DNA of 64,000 bases from Thalassolituus sp006212115 (GCF_040372045.1 NZ_BAABWH010000002.1); one strand, 5' to 3'; shown: positions 17,910 through 27,376, counted from the stretch's first letter. Notes: a model not told the origin generated them from the letters alone. Numbers and translations are program-made.

Positions 17910-19040
17910 ATGAACTGGCCTCTCACCATTATTATTGCCACCTGCGTGCAGAGCGTGCTCGTAATTCAATTATTTATTGAAGAGACAGCGCGACGCTTCT
18001 CTCTGGACGAAGATTGGCTGGGTTTGTTGGCGTCTGCTGAAACAGGTATGGCGGCGTTCGTCAGTCTGATTGTATTCCTGAAACCTTCGTTTATTGGTCG
18101 TGGTCTGCTGCTTCTGTCGGGTGGCATGCTCTTCGCTGGTAATACCGCGTGTGCGTTAGTGCAAACCCCTGAGCATTTACTGATTGCCAGGGCGGTAATG
18201 GGGGGCTCTGCGGGGCTGATCTGCTCCTGGGCTTATCGTGAAGTGCTTAGTTGCAATGACAGTGCTCGTGCACAGGGCATTGCGTTGATGGTGCAGTCGT
18301 TTTGTCTGGTGGTGTCGTTTGCTGTGGTGCCACACCTGGCAGAACGCATAGAAAGTGCGCTCTATTGGGTAAATGGCGGCTGGTTTTTACTTATGCTCCT
18401 TGCTTTATTTCGCGTTCATATGTCGGCATTGCAGCCAGTATCCTCAACAACTTCCCGCACGCCTTGTTCTTCGCTTCCTGCACTGTTGTTCTTTATTGGT
18501 GTGGTTGCCATGTACGCCAGCCATGGCGCGTTCGATACCTTTATCGCCGAGCTTGGCAGTCAATCGGGTGTGGCGTTGACCGATATAGGTTATGCCATGA
18601 TGGCGGCATGTGCGGTTGGTATACCTGCCGGGGCAATGGCCTCGGCGATAGGCGTAAAACTCGGTGTGTTACGTCCGATACTGGTCGCCGTTATCAGTAT
18701 GCTGGCGGCTATGGTCGTGCTGGCGTTGGCCGATATGCAGGTCGCTATTTTCTGGATAGTGGCGGTCGCCTATAACTTCGGTTGGGTACTGGCGCTGCCC
18801 TTTATTGTTTTGGCAGCCGAAGCACTTAACGATGGCGGGCGCATGGCCTCTGGTTTATTGATGATGCAGGCATTGGGCATGGCAACTGGTGCAATTATTT
18901 CAGGAGATTTGGCTGCTGATGTCGGAATCAATGTGGCTCTTTTCGGTATTGTACCGGTCGCACTTTTATTGAGTGTTGGTGCTTTTACTCTGCTGAATCG
19001 CAAGGTTGCTGTGAGAGTCGAAATTTACCTTGATAGGTGA
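17910..19040 (+). CDS. Major facilitator superfamily transporter
   Basis: This 376-residue protein has about twelve hydrophobic segments. Start ATG 17910 has AAGGA nine bases upstream; a GTG seven codons earlier is less likely because the hydrophobic sequence begins right after MNWPLTIIIATCVQ. The first half shows the loop 2-3 region and RAVMGGSAGLICSWAYREVLS, a typical MFS helix 4-5 region. The substrate is not evident. It is divergent from the giant lipoprotein gene, with about 160 bp shared upstream region. It ends nine bases from the convergent LuxR-type gene with no obvious terminator between. Drug or metabolite efflux is possible but not shown. Confidence 0.8.
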   Translation: MNWPLTIIIATCVQSVLVIQLFIEETARRFSLDEDWLGLLASAETGMAAFVSLIVFLKPSFIGRGLLLLSGGMLFAGNTACALVQTPEHLLIARAVMGGSAGLICSWAYREVLSCNDSARAQGIALMVQSFCLVVSFAVVPHLAERIESALYWVNGGWFLLMLLALFRVHMSALQPVSSTTSRTPCSSLPALLFFIGVVAMYASHGAFDTFIAELGSQSGVALTDIGYAMMAACAVGIPAGAMASAIGVKLGVLRPILVAVISMLAAMVVLALADMQVAIFWIVAVAYNFGWVLALPFIVLAAEALNDGGRMASGLLMMQALGMATGAIISGDLAADVGINVALFGIVPVALLLSVGAFTLLNRKVAVRVEIYLDR

Positions 19041-19049
19041 CTTTGGTCC

Positions 19050-19871
19050 TCAGCACTTACCTAACATCAGCGCAACCATGACCATTTCCTCTATGGAGCT
19101 GGCATTCAATTTTCTCTTAAGCGTGCGGATGTCTTTATTTAATTGATCTTCAGATCGCGGAATTAATTCACCGGCAATTTGTTTAACACGAAGGCCATCG
19201 GCTAGATATCGAAGCAGTTTACTTTCGCGGGGGCTGAGTTGCGGCAGCTTCTGTGTAAATATGCTGGCCGTTTCGGCATAGCTGAAACGTTTAAGGTTGA
19301 TACGTAACAGCTTAACGGCGTTAACAATATCTTTTTGGCGCGGCATGATTGCGCCATCGAAGTCTGCTTCTGAAATACCCGGAGCAGACAGGCCAAGGCC
19401 GCTGGTCGCGACGTCTAACGTATCCATCTGAATCGGTGAGGGCAGGAGACATGAAAAGCCGTGCTCAATGCTGTAGTCCCTGCTGAGCTCTTCGATTGCT
19501 AAGTGGCGATCTTCAACAATGTGCGGATTCTCGGCGACCATTTTTTCGATGTCGCGCCAGTCCGCCAGTGCCACTCCGTCGAGACGATGCTGGCGATAAC
19601 GCCAGAATGCTTGCAGCGCGAGCTGCACCGTTAAGTCGTTAACCACACCGCCAAGCTTCACGTAATCAAGATTAAAACCTTCCGCATAACTTGAGTAAGT
19701 AAAGAACCGATTGCGCTCAACCTCGCCGCCCGGTGAATACACCAACATACCCGCTTCGAGGCCAATACTGCCCATGGCTGCCATAAATTCTGACCAGGTT
19801 TCTTTGACGGTTGTGGCTGCGGTCAGGTTGACCATCAGGTCCTGGGCGAAGTAGTTCTTTGTGTAGCTCAT
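19050..19871 (-). CDS. LuxR-family transcriptional regulator with autoinducer-domain-like N-terminus
   Basis: This 273-residue protein has a C-terminal LuxR-type helix-turn-helix (about 208-270: LSPRESKLLRYLADGL, then KQIAGELI and DIRTLKRKLNASSIEEMV). The N-terminal ~190 residues have the length and pattern of a LuxR autoinducer-binding domain, including DWRDIEKM and HGFSCLLPSPIQMDTLDVA. I cannot confirm the ligand-contacting residues. No luxI-type synthase is in the window, so it would be a solo regulator. It starts six bases after the stop of the upstream 166-residue LuxR-like gene, and the two are probably one transcript. The recognition helix is unusual (RSEDQLNKDI). Confidence 0.7.
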   Translation of the reverse strand: MSYTKNYFAQDLMVNLTAATTVKETWSEFMAAMGSIGLEAGMLVYSPGGEVERNRFFTYSSYAEGFNLDYVKLGGVVNDLTVQLALQAFWRYRQHRLDGVALADWRDIEKMVAENPHIVEDRHLAIEELSRDYSIEHGFSCLLPSPIQMDTLDVATSGLGLSAPGISEADFDGAIMPRQKDIVNAVKLLRINLKRFSYAETASIFTQKLPQLSPRESKLLRYLADGLRVKQIAGELIPRSEDQLNKDIRTLKRKLNASSIEEMVMVALMLGKC

Positions 19872-19877
19872 GGGAGC

Positions 19878-20378
19878 TCAGCGCAGTTCGCCGCGCCGAA
19901 GCATTGCAGCAACGAGTCCGGGCGTTGTTCTTACACCGTATTTGTCCCTCAACACCAGTAAGCGATTCTTGACTGTGGAGCCAGCTTTTCCCGGAACGGT
20001 GGTGGTTTTACCGCCGCGGGCAATGTGCGAAAGAATGATCACATCGTTACTGCGTGATTCCCACCAGTGCTTGTCCCATAACTCCCAGCTCAGCTGCCAC
20101 AGCAAACTTGCTTCGACGGCGGAGAGACCGGAAAAATGATGATCAGAAAGGCCTGCAACCGTAGGTGAGTACTGTGCGGATTGAGGGGTGAGAATCAGAG
20201 TAATTGCAGCCGTGCCCTGAATAAAGCTAACCGCCATACCAGCGGAAACATGTTGAACAGAGAACTGAATGGCCGGAGAAGCCGATGACAGGCGGGAGGC
20301 TACGGAGTTAATCAACGCAGAATACGACAGCGAGTCGTTCTGCTCGACGAGGCAGGCACAGACGGCATCCAGATCCAT
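19878..20378 (-). CDS. Short protein with a diverged LuxR-like C-terminus
   Basis: This 166-residue protein has, from about residue 85, LSAVEASLLWQLSWELW. It ends STVKNRLLVLRDKYGV then TTPGLVAAMLRRGEL, which mirrors the last helices of a LuxR HTH (TVKxHLxxIxxKLGV...A). The central part carries an insertion (RSNDVIILSHIARGGKTTT), so DNA binding is uncertain. The N-terminal ~80 residues are Ser/Ala-rich with no recognised domain. It lies just upstream of, and in the same direction as, a full LuxR-family gene, suggesting a regulatory pair. Assignment is tentative. Confidence 0.5.
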   Translation of the reverse strand: MDLDAVCACLVEQNDSLSYSALINSVASRLSSASPAIQFSVQHVSAGMAVSFIQGTAAITLILTPQSAQYSPTVAGLSDHHFSGLSAVEASLLWQLSWELWDKHWWESRSNDVIILSHIARGGKTTTVPGKAGSTVKNRLLVLRDKYGVRTTPGLVAAMLRRGELR

Positions 20379-20491
20379 ACAATATCCCTATCCTTGGTTG
20401 ATTAATGAACAAGGTATATCAAATGGCGTAAACCGGCGCAATACGCCTTCCAGCGATAGGGTCCAACTTGTCCATCGCATTCTGGTTGGAC

Positions 20492-20522
20492 AAAAAAAAC
20501 CGGCCAATCGGCCGGTTTTTTT
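20492..20522. terminator. Intrinsic terminator after mscS (bidirectional form)
   Basis: An A run, then ACCGGCC, loop AATC, GGCCGGT and a T run. On the minus strand it follows the mscS stop (20545) with an eight-U tract. It also lies upstream of the LuxR-like gene at 20378. Confidence 0.85.
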
Positions 20523-20544
20523 ATTTCAGCTTACTGATTTTGAC

Positions 20545-21375
20545 TCAGTCTTTTTCCATATGCACAGAGACTTGTGGGAATGGAATTTCGATGCCTTCTT
20601 CGTCGAAGCGCAGTTTTACTTTTTCCATCATGTCCCAATGTACCGGCCACAGGTCGGCTGCATTTACCCACGGACGGCAGATGATATTCACTGAGGAATC
20701 GGCCAGTTCGTGAACCGCAATTTTAGGAGCAGGATCTGCGAGAATACGCTCGTCAGCGGCACACATTTCTTCGAGGATTTTCTTCGCTTTCAGCAGGTCC
20801 GATCCATAGCCAATACCAAACACCATATCCACACGACGGGTAGGCTGCTCGGAGAAGTTGGTCATAGTGCCAGAGAACACGTTGCCATTCGGAATGGTGA
20901 TGACCTTGTTGTCTGGTGTTTTCAGGCGTGTATGCAGAATAGTGATCTGTTCAACGGTACCCATTTCGCCATCCAGTTCGCAGAAGTCGCCGACTTTGAA
21001 TGGGCGGAACAGGATGAGCATGACACCCGCCGCAAAGTGCGATAGCGAATCTTTGAGAGCCAGACCAACGGCCAGACCTGCGGCACCGAGCAAGGCAACG
21101 AGAGAAGTCGTATCGACACCAAGCTGTGACAGCGAGAAGACGATGACCAGTAGCAGAAGTACACTGCCAATGATGTTCGATAAGAAGTTCACCAGCATAG
21201 GTTCGAGGCTGGCTTTTTCCATCACTTTGCGTGTGCCGTTGGTGACGGTTTTAGCGATGATGCGGCCGATGAAGAAAACCAGAACAGCAAGTACGATCTG
21301 GGTGCCCCATGGCAGGATGTAGTCGGCCCATAACAGTTGCGGGTCGAGGTTCAGTTTATCCCAATTGATATCCAT
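20545..21375 (-). CDS. mscS: Small-conductance mechanosensitive channel MscS
   Basis: This 276-residue protein (E. coli MscS 286) has three N-terminal membrane helices (about 22-42, 60-82, 86-110). The third is the pore-lining GLAVGLALKDSLSHFAAGVMLI-type helix with its Gly/Ala pattern. The beta domain follows (FRPFKVGDFCELDGEMGTV, TPDNKVITIPNGNVFSGTMTNF), then the alpha/beta C-terminal domain. It is expected in the inner membrane, releasing solutes on hypo-osmotic shock. AAGGA six bases before the ATG supports the start. It has its own intrinsic terminator and is about 64 bp after the flavin reductase gene. Confidence 0.93.
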   Translation of the reverse strand: MDINWDKLNLDPQLLWADYILPWGTQIVLAVLVFFIGRIIAKTVTNGTRKVMEKASLEPMLVNFLSNIIGSVLLLLVIVFSLSQLGVDTTSLVALLGAAGLAVGLALKDSLSHFAAGVMLILFRPFKVGDFCELDGEMGTVEQITILHTRLKTPDNKVITIPNGNVFSGTMTNFSEQPTRRVDMVFGIGYGSDLLKAKKILEEMCAADERILADPAPKIAVHELADSSVNIICRPWVNAADLWPVHWDMMEKVKLRFDEEGIEIPFPQVSVHMEKD

Positions 21376-21439
21376 TGATGGTCCTTAAGGTAGTGAGAGT
21401 TCTTCGGTATCTGCGCTGACTGTTCAGCGCATACTGCCT

Positions 21440-22510
21440 TCAGTCCTTGGCCGAAAAATCAGCCCGGTTGGCGTAGGCAAATACATCGGAATGCATGTTG
21501 GACTCTTTCAGGCCTAAAGGTTCCAACTGATCCAGTGTACCGAACACCATATTAGGGGAGCCACATGCAAACATGATGACATTGGACAGATCGTCAAAGT
21601 CTTCATGGATTACCTGATAGATCCATCCGGCGCGGCCGTGCCAGTCATCAGCGTGATCCTGAATGATGGCGTGGTAGTGAAAGTTGGGGTGGGCCTGAGC
21701 CCATTCCTGTGGAAGGTCCGGTAGATAAAAACCGACAGCAGCCCGATTCGACCAATACAGATGGATTTCCCGGTTGGGCTCCAGCGCGAGTATCGATTCG
21801 ATCTGTGCTTTGACCTGTGAGAAGCCAGAACCTGCTGCGACAAAAAGCAGCGGCTGTCCTTGTGAGTTCTCCAGCAGGCGGGGAGTAATGCAGCAGTCAC
21901 CGGCGGGGATGGTCACGCGTGCAACAATGGCCTGCTCGAGGAAAGCAATAACCTGACGCGCTTTATCGCTGGTTGCTGCGATGTGAAGTTCAATTTCACG
22001 CGGATCACGCCCGGTATGCGCTCCCGGAGCATTGGCAATACTGTATGGGAGTTGTTCAGCGTCGTCGCTGTCACCGACGTGCAGCATGAGGTACTGGCCG
22101 GCCCAGTAGTCGGGTGCTTTGCCCGCAGGGGCCAGTAACGTAATGCGATGGATATCGTCGGCGAGCCGCTCTGTTTCCTTCACCTGACAGGCGATGGTCA
22201 GTGGCTGTTTGTGCTCGGGCGCGAATACATCGGTCATATAAATCTCTGCGTCAGACTGTGGATAGGCAATGCAGCATAGTACCTGATTATCCTGCTCAAG
22301 TATTGTCCGGCCCAAGGCATTGCGAAAGCGAAACTGACCTGCCATTCGCTCACCCTGACACACCTGACAGACGCCATTTTCGCAGGAAACCGGAAGGATG
22401 ACGCCCTGTTCAAGGGCGGCATCGTGAACGCTCTGTCCGTCCCGGCAATAGACGGCAATGTTATTGGGCTGAAATACAACCCGATAACGCCGTTCGGAGT
22501 GATCGGTCAA
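21440..22510 (-). CDS. Iron-sulfur flavin/NAD(P)H oxidoreductase (CDP-glucoseen-reductase-like, Fre-type)
   Basis: This 356-residue protein has an N-terminal 2Fe-2S plant-ferredoxin domain (Cys43, Cys48, Cys51 and Cys79 or 80 in SCENGVCQVC and VLCC). An FAD-binding barrel (about 100-215, LPYSIANAPG) and a ferredoxin-reductase NAD-binding domain (AAGSGFSQVKAQIESIL, MFACGSPNMVF) follow. It probably passes electrons from NAD(P)H through FAD to the cluster. The start is TTG within TTGA, overlapping the ubiD stop, with AAGGA upstream. The fixed ubiD-reductase order (fre in E. coli, the ferredoxin-fused form in pseudomonads) suggests it supplies reduced flavin for the prenyl-FMN-dependent UbiD step, though this is inference. 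Confidence 0.85.
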   Translation of the reverse strand: MTDHSERRYRVVFQPNNIAVYCRDGQSVHDAALEQGVILPVSCENGVCQVCQGERMAGQFRFRNALGRTILEQDNQVLCCIAYPQSDAEIYMTDVFAPEHKQPLTIACQVKETERLADDIHRITLLAPAGKAPDYWAGQYLMLHVGDSDDAEQLPYSIANAPGAHTGRDPREIELHIAATSDKARQVIAFLEQAIVARVTIPAGDCCITPRLLENSQGQPLLFVAAGSGFSQVKAQIESILALEPNREIHLYWSNRAAVGFYLPDLPQEWAQAHPNFHYHAIIQDHADDWHGRAGWIYQVIHEDFDDLSNVIMFACGSPNMVFGTLDQLEPLGLKESNMHSDVFAYANRADFSAKD

Positions 22511-23982
22511 AGACCGATGTCCTTTCCGATTTTACCGACCAGCTTGTCGACTTTGAGTTTGACCTCATCGTCCATGACGATGGGAGTACCCCATTCGCGG
22601 TCGGTTTCGCCAGGCATCTTATTGGTTGCGTCGAGTCCCATTTTTGATCCCAGTCCGGACACCGGTGAGGCGAAGTCGAGGTAATCAATAGGGGTGTTTT
22701 CGACCATGGTGGTGTCCCGTGCCGGGTCCATCCGTGTGGTGATCGCCCAGATAACGTCTTCCCAGCTGCGGGTGTTCACGTCGTCATCGACCACGATTAC
22801 GAACTTGGTGTACATGAACTGACGCAGGAATGACCAGACACCCATCATCACGCGCTTCGCATGCCCCGGATACTGCTTCTTCATGCTGACGATGGCCATG
22901 CGGTACGAACATCCTTCAGGTGGAAGATAGAAGTCGACGATTTCCGGGAACTGTTTTTGCAGAATCGGCACGAACACTTCGTTCAGAGCAACACCGAGGA
23001 TAGCTGGCTCATCTGGTGGACGACCCGTGTAGGTACTGTGATAGATGGGCTTCTTGCGATGCGTAATGCGCTCGACAGTGAATACCGGGAAGTGATCGAC
23101 TTCGTTGTAGTAGCCTGTGTGGTCACCGAACGGGCCTTCCGGGGCCATGTCGTCAGGGTGGATAACGCCTTCCAATACGATCTCTGCTGACGCTGGAACG
23201 CGCAGATCGTTGCCAATACTTTTTACCAGTTCGGTGCGGGAATCGCGCAGCAGACCAGCAAAGGCGTATTCACTCAGGGTGTCGGGCACGGGGGTAACCG
23301 CGCCTAAGATGGTCGCGGGGTCTGCGCCCAGGGCGACAGTGACCGGGAAAGGCTTGCCCGGATGTTCCTGTTGCCATTCACGGAAGTCCAGAGCCCCGCC
23401 ACGGTGGCTGAGCCAGCGCATAATCAGACGATTTTTACCGATTACCTGCTGACGATAAATGCCTAAATTGTGGCGGTCTTTGTGTGGGCCTTTGGTAATG
23501 ACCAGCGGCCATGTAATCAATGGGCCAGCGTCGCCGGGCCAGCAGTGTTGAACCGGAATCGTGCTCAGGTCGACGTCGTCGCCTTCTATAACCACTTCCT
23601 GACAGGCTGCCTTTTTAACTTCTTTCGGGCCCATGGCCAGCACTTTCTTAAAGATGGGCAGTTTCGACCAGGCGTCTTTTAAACCTTTGGGGGGCTCAGG
23701 TTCTTTCAGGAAGGCGAGGAGCTTTCCGATTTCGCGCAATGCTTCAACGGAGTCTTCGCCCATGCCCATGGCAACTCGCTCCGGCGTACCGAACAGGTTC
23801 GCCAGAACAGGCATGTCGTAGCCTTTGGGGTTTTCAAACAGTAACGCCGGGCCTTTTGCTCTTAATACCCGATCCGATAGTTCGGTCATCTCAAGGTGCG
23901 GGTCAACGGCTTCCTTGATGCGGACCAATTCACCACGTTTTTCCAGTTTCTTGATGAAGTCGCGCAGGTCTGCGTATTTCAC
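22507..23982 (-). CDS. ubiD: 4-hydroxy-3-polyprenylbenzoate decarboxylase UbiD
   Basis: This 491-residue protein (E. coli UbiD 497) starts MKYADLRDFIKKLEKRGELV, the classic beginning. RHNLGIYRQQVIGKNRLIMR and the WLSHRGGALDFREW region bind prenylated FMN and metal. Near residue 275 a stretch ending GPFGDHTGYY supplies further active-site residues. It removes the carboxyl group in ubiquinone synthesis in the cytoplasm and needs UbiX-made prenyl-FMN (ubiX is not in the window). It is the first gene of a ubiD-reductase pair with a 4-bp overlap. Confidence 0.96.
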   Translation of the reverse strand: MKYADLRDFIKKLEKRGELVRIKEAVDPHLEMTELSDRVLRAKGPALLFENPKGYDMPVLANLFGTPERVAMGMGEDSVEALREIGKLLAFLKEPEPPKGLKDAWSKLPIFKKVLAMGPKEVKKAACQEVVIEGDDVDLSTIPVQHCWPGDAGPLITWPLVITKGPHKDRHNLGIYRQQVIGKNRLIMRWLSHRGGALDFREWQQEHPGKPFPVTVALGADPATILGAVTPVPDTLSEYAFAGLLRDSRTELVKSIGNDLRVPASAEIVLEGVIHPDDMAPEGPFGDHTGYYNEVDHFPVFTVERITHRKKPIYHSTYTGRPPDEPAILGVALNEVFVPILQKQFPEIVDFYLPPEGCSYRMAIVSMKKQYPGHAKRVMMGVWSFLRQFMYTKFVIVVDDDVNTRSWEDVIWAITTRMDPARDTTMVENTPIDYLDFASPVSGLGSKMGLDATNKMPGETDREWGTPIVMDDEVKLKVDKLVGKIGKDIGL

Positions 23983-24058
23983 TGAAATATCTCGCTGTTT
24001 GATTCAGGGGTAGCATTCTAACAGCTTCGTTTGCGGGAGGTAGAGGTAGGGTTCGTCT

Positions 24059-24090
24059 GACTGGGATCATAGCTTGCTATGATCCCAGTC
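24059..24090. terminator. Perfect 15-bp inverted repeat between ubiD and the propeller-peroxidase gene
   Basis: GACTGGGATCATAGC, TT, GCTATGATCCCAGTC. The arms are perfect and the spacer is two bases. It lies 50 bases beyond the stop of the minus-strand gene ending at 24141 and 77 bases before the ubiD start. No U tract; a strong hairpin or a large operator are both possible. Confidence 0.55.
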
Positions 24091-24140
24091 ATCGTTGTGT
24101 CCGTCCCCTCTGGAGAAGAAGGAGGCGGAGTTGATTGGAG

Positions 24141-27100
24141 TTAGTTCAAGAAATCAAACGCCCAGAAATGATCGAAGTCAGGGAAGATTCCGCTGTTCTT
24201 CTGCGCCTCTTCGCGCCAGAAGGCACCTTCTGCACGTTCTACCTGTACTGGTTCTGCGTCCGGGTCGGGTGCCTGCACTGAGGTATACAAGTGTCCGTTG
24301 GTTTCTGCATCAAACCTGTCGTAGAGTCCGTCTTCATCGCGGTCGAATGCCAATCGCTCACCGCTGCCCGGAGCGGCGCAGGTGAACGTGATGCTGTTGC
24401 CCGGCAGGAAGCTGTTCCAGCGAAGACGGTTAAAGCTGCTGCGATTGCCTTCCATATCAACGAAGTCGCCCGCAAGTGTATAGCGCCAGGACTGGGCCTC
24501 TCCACCAAGCACTCCATGAGCAATCAGGTCGCATTTCTGTTTGCGTACGCTCGTATCACGAGTATGCGCCAGCGCCTGATCCATCATTGTCTCGATCAGA
24601 TCGACGTCGCTTTGAGAGCTGAAGTTCAGCGTTACCTGTTGACCGACAATGGGTGCGAGGCCGGTTGGCATCTGGGTGACAAACTCCATGACTTGAGGAA
24701 TGTCGGGAGTATCAACGTGGAATACATTAAGCGACAAGAAGTTCTCTAACGTGTCGATCGCACCGTCGTGAGAGAGGCCGTAGCCAGTGACCTGATCGCC
24801 CATGTCTTTTGCAGTAGACGTGCGCTCGCGAAGTTTCAGACCAAACATACCAACCCGTGAGTACACATTACGCAGATGGGCGACTTTCATATCCTGAGTG
24901 GTTTCGGTGCCTTCGAAGCTCATCAGTGTTGAGGTACCAAAGCGTTCAATCTCAGGATCGACTTCGTGGCAGTCGTTACAGGTGATCATGGCCACGTTGC
25001 CCGTGTTCTCAGCCTTGAATCCGGTCGTTTTCTGATTGAAGTAGATGTCTGCACCGTACTGAGCCGCCGGAGTCAACGTGTCATCCAGATTGCGGTTCGG
25101 GTTGGGTGGGTAGCGCATCTGCAACACGAAGTCGGCGAACTTATTCATTTCCTCTTCGGATGGTACTTCTGCACGCCCCAGCAGCTCAGTAAAGGCGCCG
25201 CGGAATTCTTTAAATGCCGCGTGCTCTAGAGATTCGCCTTCTACTCGATAAGCGCCCGTTTTGTCACCACGCCAGTGTAGCGGCCCCTGAAAATCCATAC
25301 CGCGGAAGGATTGCGTCAGCATGGGCCCCTTCAATGGGTGATGAATTGGCAGTGCGTTCATTTCCATAAAGAAGTTAACGTAGCCGCGCGGGTTTTCTGT
25401 GGTCACCCCATCAGGGTTGCCCAGCTCCCACGCGAGACCATCCATGTCACCGAATAAATGACATGAGCCGCAGGAAGAATCACCGCGTCCCGAGCTGAAG
25501 CGCGCGTCATACAGGAAAGGACGCCCTTCGGTGATGTACTCGGGTTCCGGGTTGTACATGGCCACACTTTGCGTTTCGCGGCGCTCATTCAGATCAATGA
25601 CCGCAACGGAGTTGTTAAAGCGCGTCAGCACATACAGGCGATCTCGATCTTCATCCAGAGCGATGCCTGCCGGCCCACCACCGGATACTTCGATGTGGTT
25701 TGCGGCTGACGGTGTAAAGGTACCGTTTTCCAATTGACGGGTATTGAAAACACCAATCTTCGATGAGCTGTAAGCGGCGACATAGAGTGTCTCGCCTGTG
25801 CTGTCGACGACCATCTCCAGAGGCATGGCGAGTGAGCGTTCGTTCTCAGATAGTGAGCCGTCAGGATTGCTGTCGCTCAGGTGGCTGTTGAGCTCTCGCG
25901 GAATCACTTCGCCATCTTTGATGACGGTGATCTGGTTTTTAATAAATCGACCGCGCAACGTTTGTTTGTCGCTGCGATGACCATGACCTTCGTATTGAAG
26001 TTCGTTACGGGCATCCATATTGCTGACGTAAACGTTGCCGTTTACTGGGTTAACGGCCATGTTGAACAGGGCATTCCCGACGCCGCTGTATTCGCCTGTG
26101 GCCTTTGGGCTACGTGCGGTCGCGTCGATTTTGAATACGTCGTAGTCCGGCAATTCAAAGTAGATCTGGTGATCCCACTTTGTGCCGTAAACATCACGCC
26201 AGTGCTCGCCGTCGTACTTCACAATGACGCCGGTGTTGGGCGCAAGGATGCCATCGGCATCGGTATTCGGACCTGGCTTACCGTTGATCGTGCTGGTTTT
26301 ACCCCATAATCGGTAATTGTGCGCGGCGGTGGTGGTCTGGTTACCGGACTTATAGATCGCGGCGTACACGGTTTCCCCATCGGGAGTCACAGCCAGTCCT
26401 CGCGGTGCCATACCAAACAAGGTGATGACCTTTTCCATCTCGGCATCCGACGCATCGAAGACCCAGACATCGGCGCGGTCGGTGCCCGGTGTCATGGCGT
26501 CCAGATCCGAAGTCGAGTGCTGCCCGCGATGAGCAGTGGTGATGAAAGCTCGGGCGTTATTGCGACCTGCAAATACAATGTCCTGCGGCTCATCACCGAC
26601 ATGCAGAGTTTTCTTCACATACGGCAGATCACCATTCAGCTTCACCACGCTGACGTTATCAGACAGGTGATTGACGACCCAGGCTTCGTCGTCATTGCGT
26701 AAGGCAATCGCGACCGGCTCGAGGCCAACAGGCACGCTATGGAGCAGGGCTGGAGCATCGCCACTGACATCAAATATCTCTAGCTTTCCATCAGGTGTAT
26801 TCAGTGCGTACAGGCGTGTTTTATCTGAATTGAGCGCCAATGGGCGCACCTGACCGGATTCAAAGTTGGTGTATGAGCCCTGTACTTTGATATCGATGGT
26901 GCCGTTCGTATCGCCGTCCAGATTATCACTGACGTTAAATACTATGCGGTCGTAACCGGTGTAATCCGAATCTGGTATGTAACGCACGTTAGGTAATGTG
27001 CCTTCGAGGCGACCATGTAGCGGTACTTCGGCGATAGCCCAACTCAGGTTATTGTCTGGCTCGCCCTCGGGGGTAAGGTGTTTCGCCCGGAAGTCGATAT

Positions 27101-27359
27101 CAATCGCCTGATTACGGAAGGTCGTTATGGCATGTGATTTGGCTTGTGGGATCAGGAAGGGCTCAACATTGCCCCGCTGCCCGATAAAGTCTGCCACGAA
27201 CTGAAGTTTGAGCACTTGCTCCAGTCCGCCCTGCCAGGCGTCGCCATTGGCAGTCCCGGAGCCACCTACACTGGCCAGTGTATGGCTGGCAGATATCCCG
27301 ATACCCATGCAGCAGGCAGCAGACAACGCCAGCGAGCGCGCCGTATTTCTAATTTTCAT
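24141..27359 (-). CDS. Exported beta-propeller / di-haem cytochrome c peroxidase-like fusion (paralogue 1)
   Basis: This 1072-residue protein starts at MKIRNTARSLALSAACC, the head of a signal peptide; an in-frame ATG 52 codons earlier lacks one. The chosen length equals its paralogue at 30039-33257 exactly. Order: signal peptide, a cadherin-like segment (about 100-160, DSDYTGYDRIVFNVSDN), a YVTN-type beta-propeller (about 170-600, with LYALNTPDGKLEIFDVSG and VYAAIYKSGNQTT), then a peroxidase/MauG-like cytochrome c domain. The latter has two haem sites, CGSCH (630-634) and CNDCH (794-798), and HLRNVYSRVGMFG, the usual LRN motif. A DRDEDGLYDRFD Ca-binding-like loop lies near the end. Expected to be periplasmic or outside the cell. 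The redox substrate is unknown. Confidence 0.85.
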   Translation of the reverse strand: MKIRNTARSLALSAACCMGIGISASHTLASVGGSGTANGDAWQGGLEQVLKLQFVADFIGQRGNVEPFLIPQAKSHAITTFRNQAIDIDFRAKHLTPEGEPDNNLSWAIAEVPLHGRLEGTLPNVRYIPDSDYTGYDRIVFNVSDNLDGDTNGTIDIKVQGSYTNFESGQVRPLALNSDKTRLYALNTPDGKLEIFDVSGDAPALLHSVPVGLEPVAIALRNDDEAWVVNHLSDNVSVVKLNGDLPYVKKTLHVGDEPQDIVFAGRNNARAFITTAHRGQHSTSDLDAMTPGTDRADVWVFDASDAEMEKVITLFGMAPRGLAVTPDGETVYAAIYKSGNQTTTAAHNYRLWGKTSTINGKPGPNTDADGILAPNTGVIVKYDGEHWRDVYGTKWDHQIYFELPDYDVFKIDATARSPKATGEYSGVGNALFNMAVNPVNGNVYVSNMDARNELQYEGHGHRSDKQTLRGRFIKNQITVIKDGEVIPRELNSHLSDSNPDGSLSENERSLAMPLEMVVDSTGETLYVAAYSSSKIGVFNTRQLENGTFTPSAANHIEVSGGGPAGIALDEDRDRLYVLTRFNNSVAVIDLNERRETQSVAMYNPEPEYITEGRPFLYDARFSSGRGDSSCGSCHLFGDMDGLAWELGNPDGVTTENPRGYVNFFMEMNALPIHHPLKGPMLTQSFRGMDFQGPLHWRGDKTGAYRVEGESLEHAAFKEFRGAFTELLGRAEVPSEEEMNKFADFVLQMRYPPNPNRNLDDTLTPAAQYGADIYFNQKTTGFKAENTGNVAMITCNDCHEVDPEIERFGTSTLMSFEGTETTQDMKVAHLRNVYSRVGMFGLKLRERTSTAKDMGDQVTGYGLSHDGAIDTLENFLSLNVFHVDTPDIPQVMEFVTQMPTGLAPIVGQQVTLNFSSQSDVDLIETMMDQALAHTRDTSVRKQKCDLIAHGVLGGEAQSWRYTLAGDFVDMEGNRSSFNRLRWNSFLPGNSITFTCAAPGSGERLAFDRDEDGLYDRFDAETNGHLYTSVQAPDPDAEPVQVERAEGAFWREEAQKNSGIFPDFDHFWAFDFLN

Positions 27360-27376
27360 TTGCTTAACCCGGTTTA

